A stretch of DNA of 64,000 nucleotides from Natronococcus pandeyae. Its GTDB lineage: Archaea; Halobacteriota; Halobacteria; Halobacteriales; Natrialbaceae. Every line of letters starts with the position of its first letter. Positions within the stretch are counted from its first letter, which is position 1. The position numbers were made by a program, and so were the translations under genes. This document shows, in pieces, positions 17,058 to 26,258 of this stretch. The notes beneath the pieces were generated by a model. It did no database searches, had not been told where the DNA came from, and worked only from the letters and a program-made list of their open reading frames with translations. Location of the stretch: the NCBI RefSeq assembly GCF_008122205.1, contig NZ_PHNJ01000001.1, forward strand, positions 666,916 to 730,915, read 5' to 3'.

Positions 17058-17751
17058 TTCCGGTTCGTTCCTGACCGCGCTCCGACTCGCCGATTCGTTT
17101 CTCCCCGTCGGCGGCTACACGGCCTCCTACGGGCTCGAGCAGTACATCAACGAGGATCGGATCGAGGACGGCGACGACCTGCGGGACCTGCTCGCCGCGT
17201 ACCTCCGGCGCGTCGTCGGCCCCTGCGAAACGGTCGCGGTGGCGAACGCCCACGCCGCGCGGACGGAGGGCGACCTCGAGCGACTGCTGGCCGTCGACGA
17301 ACGACTCCACGCGGTGACGATGCCGCGGGAGTTTCGCGAGAGTTCGACGAAGGCGGGGGCGAAACTCTGCGAACTGCTCGTCGCGGGCGACGACGTCAGG
17401 ACCCCGGATTCCGGAGCCGGCGTTGCCGACGCGATCGAGCAGAATTCCACGCCGGGACACTATCCCGTGGTCTTCGGCGTCGTCGCCGCGGATCGGGGCC
17501 TCTCGAGACTCGAGGCCTGCCTCGCACACGCGTACTCGTTCGTGACGGGATTGCTCGGTGCGGCACAGCGGCTCGGTCGGTTCGGTCACACCGAGATCCA
17601 GTCCGTTCTCGAGTCCGTGCAGCCGGTCGTCACCGAGGCCTGTGAGCGGTACGTCGACGCCGACGTAACGACGATGTCCTCGTTCGCGCCGCTGACCGAG
17701 ATCATGGGCATGCGCCACGAGCGGGCCGGTCGGCGGCTTTTTATGAGCTAA
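17047..17751 (+). CDS. ureF: urease accessory protein UreF
   Basis: A 234-residue helical protein that works with UreD and UreG in urease activation. Typical segments are 'LRLADSFLPVGGYTASYGLE', 'PCETVAVANAHAAR', 'GHYPVVFGVVAADRGL' and 'FAPLTEIMGMRHERAGRRLF'. It is last in the operon, overlapping ureE by 11 nt. No obvious intrinsic terminator follows; the next gene, tenA, starts 118 bp downstream. Confidence 0.94.
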   Translation: MTTDSGSFLTALRLADSFLPVGGYTASYGLEQYINEDRIEDGDDLRDLLAAYLRRVVGPCETVAVANAHAARTEGDLERLLAVDERLHAVTMPREFRESSTKAGAKLCELLVAGDDVRTPDSGAGVADAIEQNSTPGHYPVVFGVVAADRGLSRLEACLAHAYSFVTGLLGAAQRLGRFGHTEIQSVLESVQPVVTEACERYVDADVTTMSSFAPLTEIMGMRHERAGRRLFMS

Positions 17752-17869
17752 CTCCCGCTCCCGAAGGAGCGAGGTTTCGGACGACGTTCGGACCGGACGC
17801 TCGCCGCCGGGACGGGACGGTCGCCGAGGACCACAACGTAGTTCTACCAGCCGATAATATACGGATACG

Positions 17870-18550
17870 ATGGCGTTCAGCGATCACCTCCTCGAGACGG
17901 GAGAACCGATCTGGGAAGCGCAGTTGCAACACCCGTTCGTCCGCGAACTCGCCACGGGGACACTCGAGGAAGCGGCGTTTCTCCACTGGGTGCGACAGGA
18001 CTATCGCTACCTCCTGGATTACGCCCGCGTGTTCGCGATCGCGGGGGCGAAAGCCCGGGACGAGGAGACGATGACGCACCTGCTGGGCGTCGCTCACGAG
18101 ATCCTCGACTTCGAGATGGACCTCCACCGGAAGTTCGCCGCCGACTACGGGATCACGCCGGCAGAGCTCGAGACCGTCGAAAAGGCACCGACCTGCGTCG
18201 CGTACACCAACTTCCTCGTGCGGACGGCTCACGAGGGATCGCTCGCCGAAATCGCGGCGGCGATCTACCCCTGCGGGCAGGGATACCTCGACGTCGCCGA
18301 ACACATGGCCGACCTCGCGGACGAGGACCACCGCTACGCGCCGTTCATCGAGAAGTACACGAGCGACGAGTTCCGCGAGGCAGTCGACTGGATGCGAGCG
18401 TTCGTCGACCGATGCGGCGAGCGCTATCCCGGCGAACGCGAGGCGATGGAGCAGGCCTTCCTGACCAGCGCGAAACTCGAACACCGGTTCTGGGAGATGG
18501 CTTACACGCAGGAGGGGTGGGACGTGACTACCGACACCGGCCCACCGTGA
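17870..18550 (+). CDS. tenA: TenA-family aminopyrimidine aminohydrolase / thiaminase II
   Basis: A 226-residue all-helical TenA protein. The nucleophile Cys135 ('AIYPCGQGYLDVAEHM') and Asp44 ('VRQDYRYL') fall at the positions of the B. subtilis TenA active site, and a late Glu-rich helix 'SAKLEHRFWEMAY' matches the general-acid region. Such enzymes hydrolyse amino-HMP from thiamin breakdown products for salvage, or cleave thiamin. It may be separately transcribed from the urease operon. A functional link is uncertain, though the reaction also releases ammonia. Confidence 0.9.
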   Translation: MAFSDHLLETGEPIWEAQLQHPFVRELATGTLEEAAFLHWVRQDYRYLLDYARVFAIAGAKARDEETMTHLLGVAHEILDFEMDLHRKFAADYGITPAELETVEKAPTCVAYTNFLVRTAHEGSLAEIAAAIYPCGQGYLDVAEHMADLADEDHRYAPFIEKYTSDEFREAVDWMRAFVDRCGERYPGEREAMEQAFLTSAKLEHRFWEMAYTQEGWDVTTDTGPP

Positions 18551-18584
18551 TCCGAGAAACGCGTCACCGCGACGACCTCCACAC

Positions 18585-19559
18585 TCAGCTGTGACCCGAC
18601 ACCGGAACCGGCTCGTACGGCTCCTCGAGGTATGCGATATCCGACGACGAGAGCGAAATCTCGAGCGCCTCGACGGCCTGCTCTAAGTGCTCGACGCTCG
18701 TGGTTCCGATAATCGGTGCGTCGACCCAGTCCTTGTGAAGCAGCCAGGAGAGGGCGATCTGAGCCATCGTCACACCCTTCTCGGCGGCCACTTCGGCGAC
18801 GCGCTCGTTGATCTCCCGGCCACCGCCCTCGCGGTAGGGGTGTTCGTACATGTTCTCCTCCGTCTCGCCGCGCGTCGTCGCATCTATTTCTTCGTGCGGG
18901 CGCGTGAGATAGCCTCGAGCCAGTGGGGACCACGGGAGGACGCCGACGCCTTCCTTCTCACAGAGCGGGAGCATCTCGCGTTCCTCCTCGCGGTAGACGA
19001 GGTTGTAGTGGTTTTGCATCGTGACGAACCGCTCGAGGTCCAGTCGCTCGCTCGCGTGCAGCGACTCGGCGAACTGGTGGGCCCACATCGAGGAGGCACC
19101 GACGTAGCGCACGTGCCCGCGTCGGACCGCGTCGTCGAGGGCACGCATCGTCGTCTCGATCGGGGTATCGTCGTCCCAGCGGTGGATCTGGTAGAGGTCG
19201 ATCGTGTCCATCCCGAGTCGCTCGCGGCTGGCCGCGAGTTCCTGCTCGATCGCCTTCCGGGAGAGGCCGCCCGAGTTCGGATCGTCCTCGCGCATCTGGA
19301 AGTAGCCCTTCGTCGCGACGACCGACTCCTCGCGGTGGCCCTCGAGGGCCTCGCCGAGGATCCGCTCGGACTCGCCCTTCGAGTACATGTTCGCCGTGTC
19401 GAAGAAGTTGATCCCGAGGTCGATCGCGCGGTCGATGATCTCCTCGCTTTCTTCCTCCTCGAGGACCCACTCGCGCCAGTCGCTCGAGCCGAAACTCATA
19501 CAGCCGAGGCAGAGTCGGCTGACTTCCATACCCGTGTTTCCGAGCGTCGTATACTCCAT
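18585..19559 (-). CDS. aldo/keto reductase
   Basis: A 324-residue NAD(P)H-dependent (beta/alpha)8 reductase of the YajO/potassium-channel-beta-like group. The start MEYTTLGNTGMEVS at 19559 is the family N-terminus. The catalytic tetrad is visible as Asp54 and Tyr59 ('FFDTANMYSKGESE'), Lys in 'VVATKGYF' and His in 'YQIHRWDDDTP'. A late 'IIGTTSVEHLEQAVEAL' binds the cofactor phosphate. The gene is convergent with tenA. The substrate is unknown. Confidence 0.9.
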   Translation of the reverse strand: MEYTTLGNTGMEVSRLCLGCMSFGSSDWREWVLEEEESEEIIDRAIDLGINFFDTANMYSKGESERILGEALEGHREESVVATKGYFQMREDDPNSGGLSRKAIEQELAASRERLGMDTIDLYQIHRWDDDTPIETTMRALDDAVRRGHVRYVGASSMWAHQFAESLHASERLDLERFVTMQNHYNLVYREEEREMLPLCEKEGVGVLPWSPLARGYLTRPHEEIDATTRGETEENMYEHPYREGGGREINERVAEVAAEKGVTMAQIALSWLLHKDWVDAPIIGTTSVEHLEQAVEALEISLSSSDIAYLEEPYEPVPVSGHS

Positions 19560-19698
19560 ACCGGGGCGTACGAACCGGACCGAAAAAACAGTACGTGGGT
19601 CGGCAACCCGTCCAGTAGTTCCGTTCTCCGTCATTTTCCCGTCATCGATGTTCGTCCTCGCGCTCCCGTTTCGCCCAGCAGCGAGCGCGTTCCGGTTC

Positions 19699-20052
19699 TC
19701 AGAGCAGAGCCCGAATCAGCGCCCCGAACACCGGCAGACCGATCGCGCTCGCGACGGTGACGTAGACGATCGGTGACATCTCGAGGACGCGCCACGCGGA
19801 GTCGCCGAGTCCGATCGCGAACGCCGCCAGGACGATCACGCCGAAGCCGAGCGCGCCGGCGAGTGCGCGCCAGACGGTCGGCGAGATGAGCCCGACAAGC
19901 GCGCCGGCGAGGACGAGACCGAACCAGTGGAGCCACGCGAGCGCGAGTCCGATACTGACCACCACGAGGACGGCGACGCCGTGCGCCCGTGGCTCCGTTC
20001 GCACGCGCTCGAGAACCCGTTCGACGTCCGCGAACCGCTCGTCCGCGGTCAC
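19699..20052 (-). CDS. conserved membrane protein, unknown function
   Basis: A 117-residue protein. A soluble N-terminal helix ('ADERFADVERVLERVRTEP', 1-22) is followed by about four hydrophobic segments ('GVAVLVVVSIGLALAWLHWF', 'LVLAGALVGLISPTVW', 'GVIVLAAFAIGLG', 'IVYVTVASAIGLPVFGAL'). The GTG at 20052 overlaps the stop of the penicillin-acylase gene as GTGA, so the two are translationally coupled. No named family is recognised. Confidence 0.7.
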   Translation of the reverse strand: MTADERFADVERVLERVRTEPRAHGVAVLVVVSIGLALAWLHWFGLVLAGALVGLISPTVWRALAGALGFGVIVLAAFAIGLGDSAWRVLEMSPIVYVTVASAIGLPVFGALIRALL

Positions 20053-22439
20053 GACGATCCCTCCTCGAAGGTAACGTCGGGCTCGCCCTCGAGCGTCCGA
20101 TCCATCGGTTTCTGGTCGTTCGCGAGCCAGCGCTCGAACTGGTCGCCGTAATGCTCGGAAAAGTAGTCCCCCGAGTTCCCGCCCGGGAGCACCGCCGTCG
20201 CCTCGCCGCCGGGTTCGACGACCATGCGCCAGCTCGCGCCCACCGCCGAGTCGACGCGGTAGTTTTTTACCGTCGCCCGCGAGCCGTCCGCCGCTCTCTC
20301 GGGATAGTTGAGGAAGGGCGCCTCCTCGCCGAACGGGTGCTCGATCACGCGCGTCGAGTTCCAGTCGCCATAGGTGTCCCACCCTTCTTCGTCGATTTCG
20401 TCGAGGGCCGCCTCGAGCGCCTCGAGCATCGTCTCGGCTCGCGACCGTGCGTCGAAGAACGCGCTCTCCTCGGGCAGCGTCGCGATCATCCAGTCGTCGG
20501 GGTAGTACGACTCGTCGAGCCCGGCGTCCTCGAACGCCGGTTCGACGACCAGCCGGCCGAAGTGGTCCATCCAGCGGGCGAAGACGAGCGCGCCGCGGGA
20601 GTCCGGCTCCATCTCGTACTCCCACGCGGCGAGCGTCTCGGCTGCGTCCTCGAGCGCGCCCCCGGGGTCGTCGGCGGACTCGACGGTCTCGAGCAGTTCC
20701 GGTACCAGCTGTTCGGCCCGGCCGTCGTAGACGTCGTTCTGGAGGTCACGGTGGAACGCGGGATCCGTGGACTCGCCCGCCTCGACGCGTTCGTCGAGCC
20801 GGTCGTAGATGCGCGCGCCGCGGTAGGGGCTCGCGTATGCCACGCCGACGTAGTGTTCGGGGTCGTCCGCGACGCGCTGGTTGGCCGTCGCGAGGACGTC
20901 CGGATCGATCGCGTGGGGCTTCTCCTCGAAGGGGACGAACCCGTTCCAGGAGGACTCGCCGAAGGGGGTGAACCCATCCCACTCGCCCTCGCCCGCGGAG
21001 CCGTCGAAGATCCGGTTCCCCGAGACCGCCTCGCCGTCGACCGTCCGGATCGGCAGCTTGCCCGTCACGTAGTACAGCGTCCGGCCGTCGGCGTCGGCGT
21101 AGACGAGGTTCTGGGTCGGCAGATCGAACCGGCGGGTCGCCTCGAGCAGGTCGCCGACGCCCTCGCTTCGCTCGTACTCGTAGATCGCTTCCGTCGTTCG
21201 CGTGGCCGTGTGGCCGGTCCAGGCGACGCCGACCGTCCGCTCTTCGCGCTCGATCACCGGTCCGTGGACGGTCTTTCTGACGGTGATCGTCCGGTTCTCG
21301 CCGTCCGCGACGGCGATCTCGCGCTCCTCGGTCTCGAACTCCCGCCACTCGCCCTCGTAGCGGTAGCGCTCGCCGTGGTCGTCGATCTCGTACCGGTAGC
21401 AATCCAGCACGTCCGCGCCGACGTTCGTGAACGACCAGGTGCCGTGCTCGTTCGCGCCGGTGATGACGAACGGGACGCCGGGGAAGGTCGCGCCGCGGAC
21501 CGACGTCTCGGGCGTCTCGACGTGCTGTTCGTACCACAGCGGCGGCGTCATCAGCGAGAGGTGCGGATCGTAGGCGACGATCGGCTGCCCGCTGGTGGTG
21601 TGGTCACCTGAGACGACCCAGCTGTTCGAACCGACCCCCGTCGGCGACTCGAACCGCGAGAGCCAGTTCGTCAGGGCCGGATCGACCGGCTCGCTCGCGA
21701 TTGCGGACTCGCCGCCGTTCGCCTCGAGCCGGTCCCCGCCTACCGACTCCCGCAGGATCGGCACGTCGTGGTCCATCCGCTCGGGGTAGAGTTCCTCGAG
21801 GATGTCCTCGCCGAGTCGGTCGGCGATCAGCGCGCGGCGGAGTTCGCCGAAGTTCCCCGTCAGCGTCCACGAGATCTGTTTCTCCATCAGCATCGAGTCG
21901 ACGGGCGTCCACGGCTCCGGCTCGTAGCCGAGCAGTTCGAACTCGAGCGGCAGCGCGCCGCGGTCGATGACCGCGTTGACGCCGTCCGCGTAGGCCTCCA
22001 CGAGCGGACCGGCGGGCGTCTCGGCGACGTACGCCCAGGTCGCCTCGGCCGCGCCCGCAAAGTCCATCGCGGCGTGGAACTCGTCGTCCTCGAGCGTTAC
22101 TTCGCCGACGAGTTCCGAGAGCTGGCCCCGCATGACCCGCCGCTGCAGGTCGAGTTGCGCGAGGCGGTCGAACGCCTGGACGTAGCCGACGGCGAAGTAC
22201 GCCGCGGCCTCGTCGTCCGAGTCGACGTGTGGCACCCCGAACTCGTCGTACCGTACCGTCGCGGCGCCGTACGGACTCTCGACGGTCTCCGGCAACGTCC
22301 TGTCGGCCGCGTCCCAGGCGCTTCCCGAGAGCGGCGCGAACCCCTCGAGCAGCTCTCGAGCGGACGTGAGCGTCAGCCCGCCGACGCCGGCAGCGAGCGC
22401 GCCGGCGAGGACGGCGCGCCGAGTCGGATCTCCTGTCAC
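20049..22439 (-). CDS. penicillin acylase family (Ntn hydrolase) protein
   Basis: A 796-residue secreted amidohydrolase precursor. The N-terminus 'DPTRRAVLAGALAAGVGG' is a Tat-like signal. The alpha-chain region 'YGAATVRYDEFGVPHVDSDD' and 'YVQAFDRLAQLDLQRR' are typical. The predicted autocleavage site is Gly270-Ser271 in 'GVGSNSWVVSGDHT', exposing the N-terminal Ser nucleophile, and 'FVITGANEHGTWSFTN' follows. Family members hydrolyse beta-lactam side chains, acyl-homoserine lactones or other amides; the substrate here is unknown. It is coupled to a small membrane protein. Confidence 0.88.
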   Translation of the reverse strand: MTGDPTRRAVLAGALAAGVGGLTLTSARELLEGFAPLSGSAWDAADRTLPETVESPYGAATVRYDEFGVPHVDSDDEAAAYFAVGYVQAFDRLAQLDLQRRVMRGQLSELVGEVTLEDDEFHAAMDFAGAAEATWAYVAETPAGPLVEAYADGVNAVIDRGALPLEFELLGYEPEPWTPVDSMLMEKQISWTLTGNFGELRRALIADRLGEDILEELYPERMDHDVPILRESVGGDRLEANGGESAIASEPVDPALTNWLSRFESPTGVGSNSWVVSGDHTTSGQPIVAYDPHLSLMTPPLWYEQHVETPETSVRGATFPGVPFVITGANEHGTWSFTNVGADVLDCYRYEIDDHGERYRYEGEWREFETEEREIAVADGENRTITVRKTVHGPVIEREERTVGVAWTGHTATRTTEAIYEYERSEGVGDLLEATRRFDLPTQNLVYADADGRTLYYVTGKLPIRTVDGEAVSGNRIFDGSAGEGEWDGFTPFGESSWNGFVPFEEKPHAIDPDVLATANQRVADDPEHYVGVAYASPYRGARIYDRLDERVEAGESTDPAFHRDLQNDVYDGRAEQLVPELLETVESADDPGGALEDAAETLAAWEYEMEPDSRGALVFARWMDHFGRLVVEPAFEDAGLDESYYPDDWMIATLPEESAFFDARSRAETMLEALEAALDEIDEEGWDTYGDWNSTRVIEHPFGEEAPFLNYPERAADGSRATVKNYRVDSAVGASWRMVVEPGGEATAVLPGGNSGDYFSEHYGDQFERWLANDQKPMDRTLEGEPDVTFEEGSS

Positions 22440-22563
22440 TACAGGAAGGATTCGACGCCGACTACATAACTGTCAGCGTTTGAACGAAACGTCGGGGCTC
22501 CGAACGAACGCGCATCGTTCGTGTAGACGAACGTCCTTAACCGTCGTTGCCTTACTACCGGGT

Positions 22564-22983
22564 ATGACTCGGCTCCAGGTCGCGTCGACCCCGGACGGCC
22601 GCCGACTCGAGGCCTCGCACGTCTTCGCCGTTCCCGCGGCGGAGGCCTGGGAACTGCTCGTCGACACGCAGCGGTGGCCGGAGTGGTCGCCGCTGATCTC
22701 CGGCGTCGAAGCGACGGATCGGCGGGTTCGACCGGGTACGACCGGGCGAGTGAGTCTTCCCGGCGCCTGGCTCCCGTTCGAAATCACCTCCTGTGCGGAT
22801 CACCGCTGGACCTGGCAGGTCGCTCGACTACCCGTAACCGGCCATCGCGTGGACGACCTCGGCGACGACCGGTGTCGACTCGTCTTCGAAATGCCCCTGC
22901 GCGCGTCCGGCTACGCGCCCATCTGTCTGCGAGCGCTCGAGCGGATCGAGACTCTCCTCGAGGAGAGAGCGGACGCTCACTGA
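22564..22983 (+). CDS. SRPBCC (polyketide cyclase-like) family protein
   Basis: A 139-residue START/Bet-v1-like protein. The pattern 'EASHVFAVPAAEAWELLVDT' followed by 'WPEWSPLISGVEATDR' and 'LVFEMPLRASGYAPICLRAL' is characteristic of SRPBCC hydrophobic-ligand binding proteins. The ATG at 22564 is preceded by a TATA-like 'cttaac' at about 22535-22540 and by an inverted repeat cgttcg-6 nt-cgaacg at 22516-22533. It diverges from the acylase gene. Confidence 0.8.
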   Translation: MTRLQVASTPDGRRLEASHVFAVPAAEAWELLVDTQRWPEWSPLISGVEATDRRVRPGTTGRVSLPGAWLPFEITSCADHRWTWQVARLPVTGHRVDDLGDDRCRLVFEMPLRASGYAPICLRALERIETLLEERADAH

Positions 22984-23077
22984 GCGCCGTCACAGCGTCT
23001 TCGGTAATCCTGTGTTAGCTGGTTCAGATCCGAACTGGTATACTGTGCCGAACCGTAGGAGCGAATAGATTCCCACG

Positions 23078-23434
23078 ATGGCATCTCCCCAGTCCTCGAG
23101 TCGACACCAGGAACAGGACGCTGCCTGTCCGGTCGTCGAATCGCTCGAGCAGATCGGTTCCCAGTGGCGACTCGCCGTCCTCCACACCTTGCTCGGCGGC
23201 GAACACCGGTTCAACGAACTCAAGCGGGCGACCGGCGCCAACGCACGCACGCTCTCGCGTGTGCTCGACGATCTCGGTGAGATGGGCTTCGTCGAACGCC
23301 GCCTCGAGGAGGACGCCCCGATCGCCACCTACTACAGCCTCACCGACAAGGGCGAGTCGCTCGAACCCGTCTTCGACGAGATCGCGTGCTGGGCCGACAG
23401 CTGGCTCGACGAGGAGGAACTCGAGGAACGGTAG
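23078..23434 (+). CDS. HxlR-family winged-helix transcriptional regulator
   Basis: A 118-residue MarR/HxlR-like regulator. 'CPVVESLEQIGSQWRLAVLHTL' contains the conserved N-terminal Cys that opens HxlR domains, followed by 'RFNELKRATGANARTLSRVL' (recognition helix) and the wing 'LGEMGFVERRLEEDAPIATYYSLT'. HxlR proteins often respond to redox or electrophiles through that Cys. It lies between an SRPBCC gene and a convergent fatty-acid transporter; its targets are unknown. Confidence 0.92.
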   Translation: MASPQSSSRHQEQDAACPVVESLEQIGSQWRLAVLHTLLGGEHRFNELKRATGANARTLSRVLDDLGEMGFVERRLEEDAPIATYYSLTDKGESLEPVFDEIACWADSWLDEEELEER

Positions 23435-23500
23435 CAGCGCCGACGGGAGCGGTGCTACAGCGTCTTTTCTACTTCGGACGCCGGAAAGGAGGTCCGCCGA

Positions 23501-24934
23501 TCAGTACGGCAGGAAGTACAACACGACGGCCAGGAACGGAATGAGCGCGAGTAACATCGCGACCGCGTACCCGAACATCTCTCGCGCCCTGATCTGCGTG
23601 ATCGCGAGCAACGGGAGCGCCCAGAACGGATTCAGCAGGTTCGTGTGAGCGTCGCCGACGGCGTACGCCATCGTCGCGTGTCCGACCGGGATGCCGAGAT
23701 CCTGCGCGGCCTCGAGGACCGACGGCCCGAGGACGATCCACTCGCCGCCCCCGGAGGGGACGAAGAGGTTGACGACCGCGGCGGTGAGCCAGGCGATCAC
23801 GGGGAACGTCTCCGGCGTCGAGACCGCCAGGAGTCCTTCGGCCATCGTCTCGGCGAGGCCGGAACTGGCCATCATTCCCTGAATGCCCGCGAAGAAGGGA
23901 AACAGCAGGATGATTCCCGCGGCCGCGCTCGACGCGTCACCGAAACGTTCGCGGTAGACCGCTGGCTGGGTGTAGATCGCCACCCCGACGAACAGGAACG
24001 CGAAGTTCAATACGTTCAGATCGAGGGCGTCGAGTCCCTGCGTGTAGAACTGCCAGCCGACCACTGCCACGCCGGTCAGGGCGATGATCCCGCCGAGGAT
24101 TCGGCTGTTGTCGATCTTCTCCGCCGGAACGACGTCGTCGTTCGACTCGGCCGACGCTTCGCCTTCCGGCCTCGCGTCGCCGCCATCAGTCACCGGCTCG
24201 AACAGGTCTTCTTCGGAAATGTACTCGGTGATCGCCTGGGAGCGTTCCGGTGTCGGCGACAGCAGGTACAGTACGATCGCCGCGAAGACGATCGACAGCG
24301 CGGTGAGCGTGAGTGCGTACGTGCTGAAAATCGTCGCGGACGTTCCGACGGGTTCGTCGATGATGCCGAGTTCGATGAACTCGTTGCCCGGCGTCGCGAG
24401 CAGGAGCGGCGCGGATCCGGACAGCCCCCAGTGCCAGGTGAGTCCGAGGCCCATGTAGCCGGCCACGCAGAGTAACGGATAGTGAACGTCGATCCCCTTC
24501 CGGTAGGCGGCTTTCCCCATCTCCCGGGCGAAGATCGCGCCGACGACGAGACTGAGCCCCCAGTGGATCCAGGCGAGAGCCATCGCGACGACGCCGACGA
24601 GAACGACCGCCTGTCCGCTACTGGTGGGTATCGTTGCCAGCCGTTGAAGCGCGTCGTTGACGCGAGGATGATAGCCGATGACGAACCCGGTCATGATGAT
24701 CAACACCATCTGCATCGCGAAGGTCAGGAACTCCCAGAACCCGTCGTACCAGAAGATCACCATATCGGTTGGACCCTGTCCCTCGACGACCATTCCGACC
24801 ACGAACACGATGTACGACAGAATGATCGCGAACAGGAACGGACTCGGCATCCACCGCTCGACGACGTTCGCGATTCGCTCCCCCATTCGTTCGATTACGT
24901 TGCCCCCCGCTGGCGTTTCTGCCGACGATGCCAT
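23501..24934 (-). CDS. short-chain fatty acid transporter (AtoE family)
   Basis: A 477-residue integral membrane protein with about 11-12 hydrophobic segments and one acidic cytoplasmic loop (about residues 235-275). 'WMPSPFLFAIILSYIVFVVG', 'YDGFWEFLTFAMQMVLIIM', 'GLTWHWGLSGSAPLLLATPG' and 'VNLFVPSGGGEWIVLGPS' match the AtoE/TIGR00366 family that imports short-chain fatty acids such as acetoacetate or butyrate. Uptake would feed the acyl-CoA enzymes elsewhere in the window. A TATA box lies at 24961-24970. Confidence 0.88.
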   Translation of the reverse strand: MASSAETPAGGNVIERMGERIANVVERWMPSPFLFAIILSYIVFVVGMVVEGQGPTDMVIFWYDGFWEFLTFAMQMVLIIMTGFVIGYHPRVNDALQRLATIPTSSGQAVVLVGVVAMALAWIHWGLSLVVGAIFAREMGKAAYRKGIDVHYPLLCVAGYMGLGLTWHWGLSGSAPLLLATPGNEFIELGIIDEPVGTSATIFSTYALTLTALSIVFAAIVLYLLSPTPERSQAITEYISEEDLFEPVTDGGDARPEGEASAESNDDVVPAEKIDNSRILGGIIALTGVAVVGWQFYTQGLDALDLNVLNFAFLFVGVAIYTQPAVYRERFGDASSAAAGIILLFPFFAGIQGMMASSGLAETMAEGLLAVSTPETFPVIAWLTAAVVNLFVPSGGGEWIVLGPSVLEAAQDLGIPVGHATMAYAVGDAHTNLLNPFWALPLLAITQIRAREMFGYAVAMLLALIPFLAVVLYFLPY

Positions 24935-24960
24935 GTGTGGACTGTTACCTAATCATCTGT

Positions 24961-24970
24961 TAAATACTTA
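24961..24970 (-). promoter_or_regulatory. TATA box of the fatty-acid transporter gene
   Basis: The element 'taaatactta' (minus strand taagtattta) is centred about 31 nt upstream of the ATG at 24934. The remaining 250 bp to the next gene holds no recognised feature. Confidence 0.45.
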
Positions 24971-25223
24971 TGTGAGGAAACGTGTGGAAGAACGCGTCGT
25001 GAGCTGTTTTCGGACTGGTCTCGCCTCGATCCGTCGATTTCACCGCCGGCTTCACACGAACGTACCTGCCGTCGGAGCTGAAATACCCACACCGACGGTA
25101 GAGCCGACGGGACTGTTCACGTCGTTCGCCGGTCGATAGCACGGCCTCGTGCGTGTGCTCGTCGGTCGCCGGTCCTCGCTCGAGCCCGAAGCGGACGAGT
25201 CCTAGAACGCCGTCGATACCTCG

Positions 25224-25670
25224 TCAGTCCTCGGTATCGAGTTCGACCAGTTCCAGCGAGCGGTCGAGGTGACAGACGTCGTGTGGCGGGTCGCCGACGA
25301 TATTCTGAATGCGGTACTCCTCGTCGAACGCCGCGCCGTCGGGTTCGCAGTACTCGTGGCTCGGACACTCGACGTACGGACAGGGGCCGGAGAGGCTCGC
25401 CTTGCTGCCGGCGAACGCGCCCTTCGAGGGGATGTTCGCCGTGACGGAGACCGGTTCGACCTCGACGGCGCGAACCCCGCCGTCGTGCATTGCGCACTCG
25501 AGCGTCTGGGCGTTCTCGCGGACGGACGTGACGCGGTACCTGGTGTCGGTCGAGAGGTTGAGACACTGGCTTCGGTACGGACAGCCGGCGCAGCCGTCGG
25601 CCTCGCCGTGGTAGACGAACTCGGTTCCCGGCTCGGCCAGGCGGGATCCGACGAGGGTGACAGTCGACAT
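25224..25670 (-). CDS. UPF0179 family protein
   Basis: A 148-residue cysteine-rich archaeal protein. 'MSTVTLVGSRLAEPGTEFVY' is the family N-terminus and decides the start at 25670. Cys residues are in 'CAGCPYRSQCLNL', 'GPCPYVECPSHEYC' and 'DVCHLDRSLELVEL', about eight conserved Cys likely to bind a metal or Fe-S cluster. 'ANIPSKGAFAGSKASL' is also typical. The function is unknown. Confidence 0.85.
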   Translation of the reverse strand: MSTVTLVGSRLAEPGTEFVYHGEADGCAGCPYRSQCLNLSTDTRYRVTSVRENAQTLECAMHDGGVRAVEVEPVSVTANIPSKGAFAGSKASLSGPCPYVECPSHEYCEPDGAAFDEEYRIQNIVGDPPHDVCHLDRSLELVELDTED

Positions 25671-26258
25671 ACGAACCGATAGTCGCCAGGGCTGGTTAAG
25701 CCTCACGTCCACGCGGTCCGGACGGGGTCGGCGTTTATTAGTCGATAGTAACGCGATTTCGTTATTCAGAATCAGGCCCGAAACTGAATTGGTCGATTCG
25801 GTACCGACAGATGCGGATGGAACGTTCGGCGTCGAATCTGCAGCCCTCCCCAACCACCGCCGGATAGGACTGAAAGGGCAGGCTTTCGCCGTGATAACTA
25901 CAGAAGCGGACTCCCCTCGCACGAACACAGGGGATGGCCACACCCTCCCCAGCCGACTCACTCGCTGACGGGCTCATGGCCGCTGGCCGTTCGCCCGTCC
26001 GCGGCGCTACGCGCCGCGCTCCGCTCGTTCGTCCCTCGCACACTGGTGTCGACCGTCCTCACTGGTGCTCACGGTTCCCTTCGGTCACCGTTCGCTTTCC
26101 GAGGTGCTCGCAGGCTCGCACCTCGCTACGTTCGGCCGGTCGACAGCGCGCGCCACCGCAGCGAGGGTTGGCCAGAACGAAGTGAGACATCGTTCCCGTG
26201 CACGTAACGTGAGTTTCACGTGACCTACTGAATAACCAAACCGTGCGACCAACTACTG
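25671..26258. other. 588-bp gene-free stretch rich in inverted repeats
   Basis: No convincing gene is visible; frames through it are Arg/Ser/Pro-rich. Dyads are gaaag-6 nt-ctttc (25872-25887), gcggcgc-tac-gcgccgc (26001-26017, perfect 7-bp arms), cgaggtgc/gcacctcg (26100-26107 and 26118-26125), and an outer pair tgtcgaccg/cggtcgaca (26047-26055 and 26137-26145) enclosing the previous one. The direct repeat cactggtg occurs at 26041 and 26060. It resembles the palindromic flanks left by mobile elements in haloarchaea, but no transposase remnant was identified. Confidence 0.5.

Noticed and set aside
19989..21611. Long open frame (about 540 codons) antisense to the penicillin-acylase gene
   Set aside because: The opposite strand encodes a recognisable Ntn hydrolase with a nucleophile site; the antisense frame is low-complexity and arises from high-GC codon use.
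25762..26043. Possible small protein or transposase remnant on the minus strand in the dyad-rich block
   Set aside because: The translation has no zinc-finger or RuvC-like motif and the DNA is dominated by inverted repeats; no transposase similarity could be supported.
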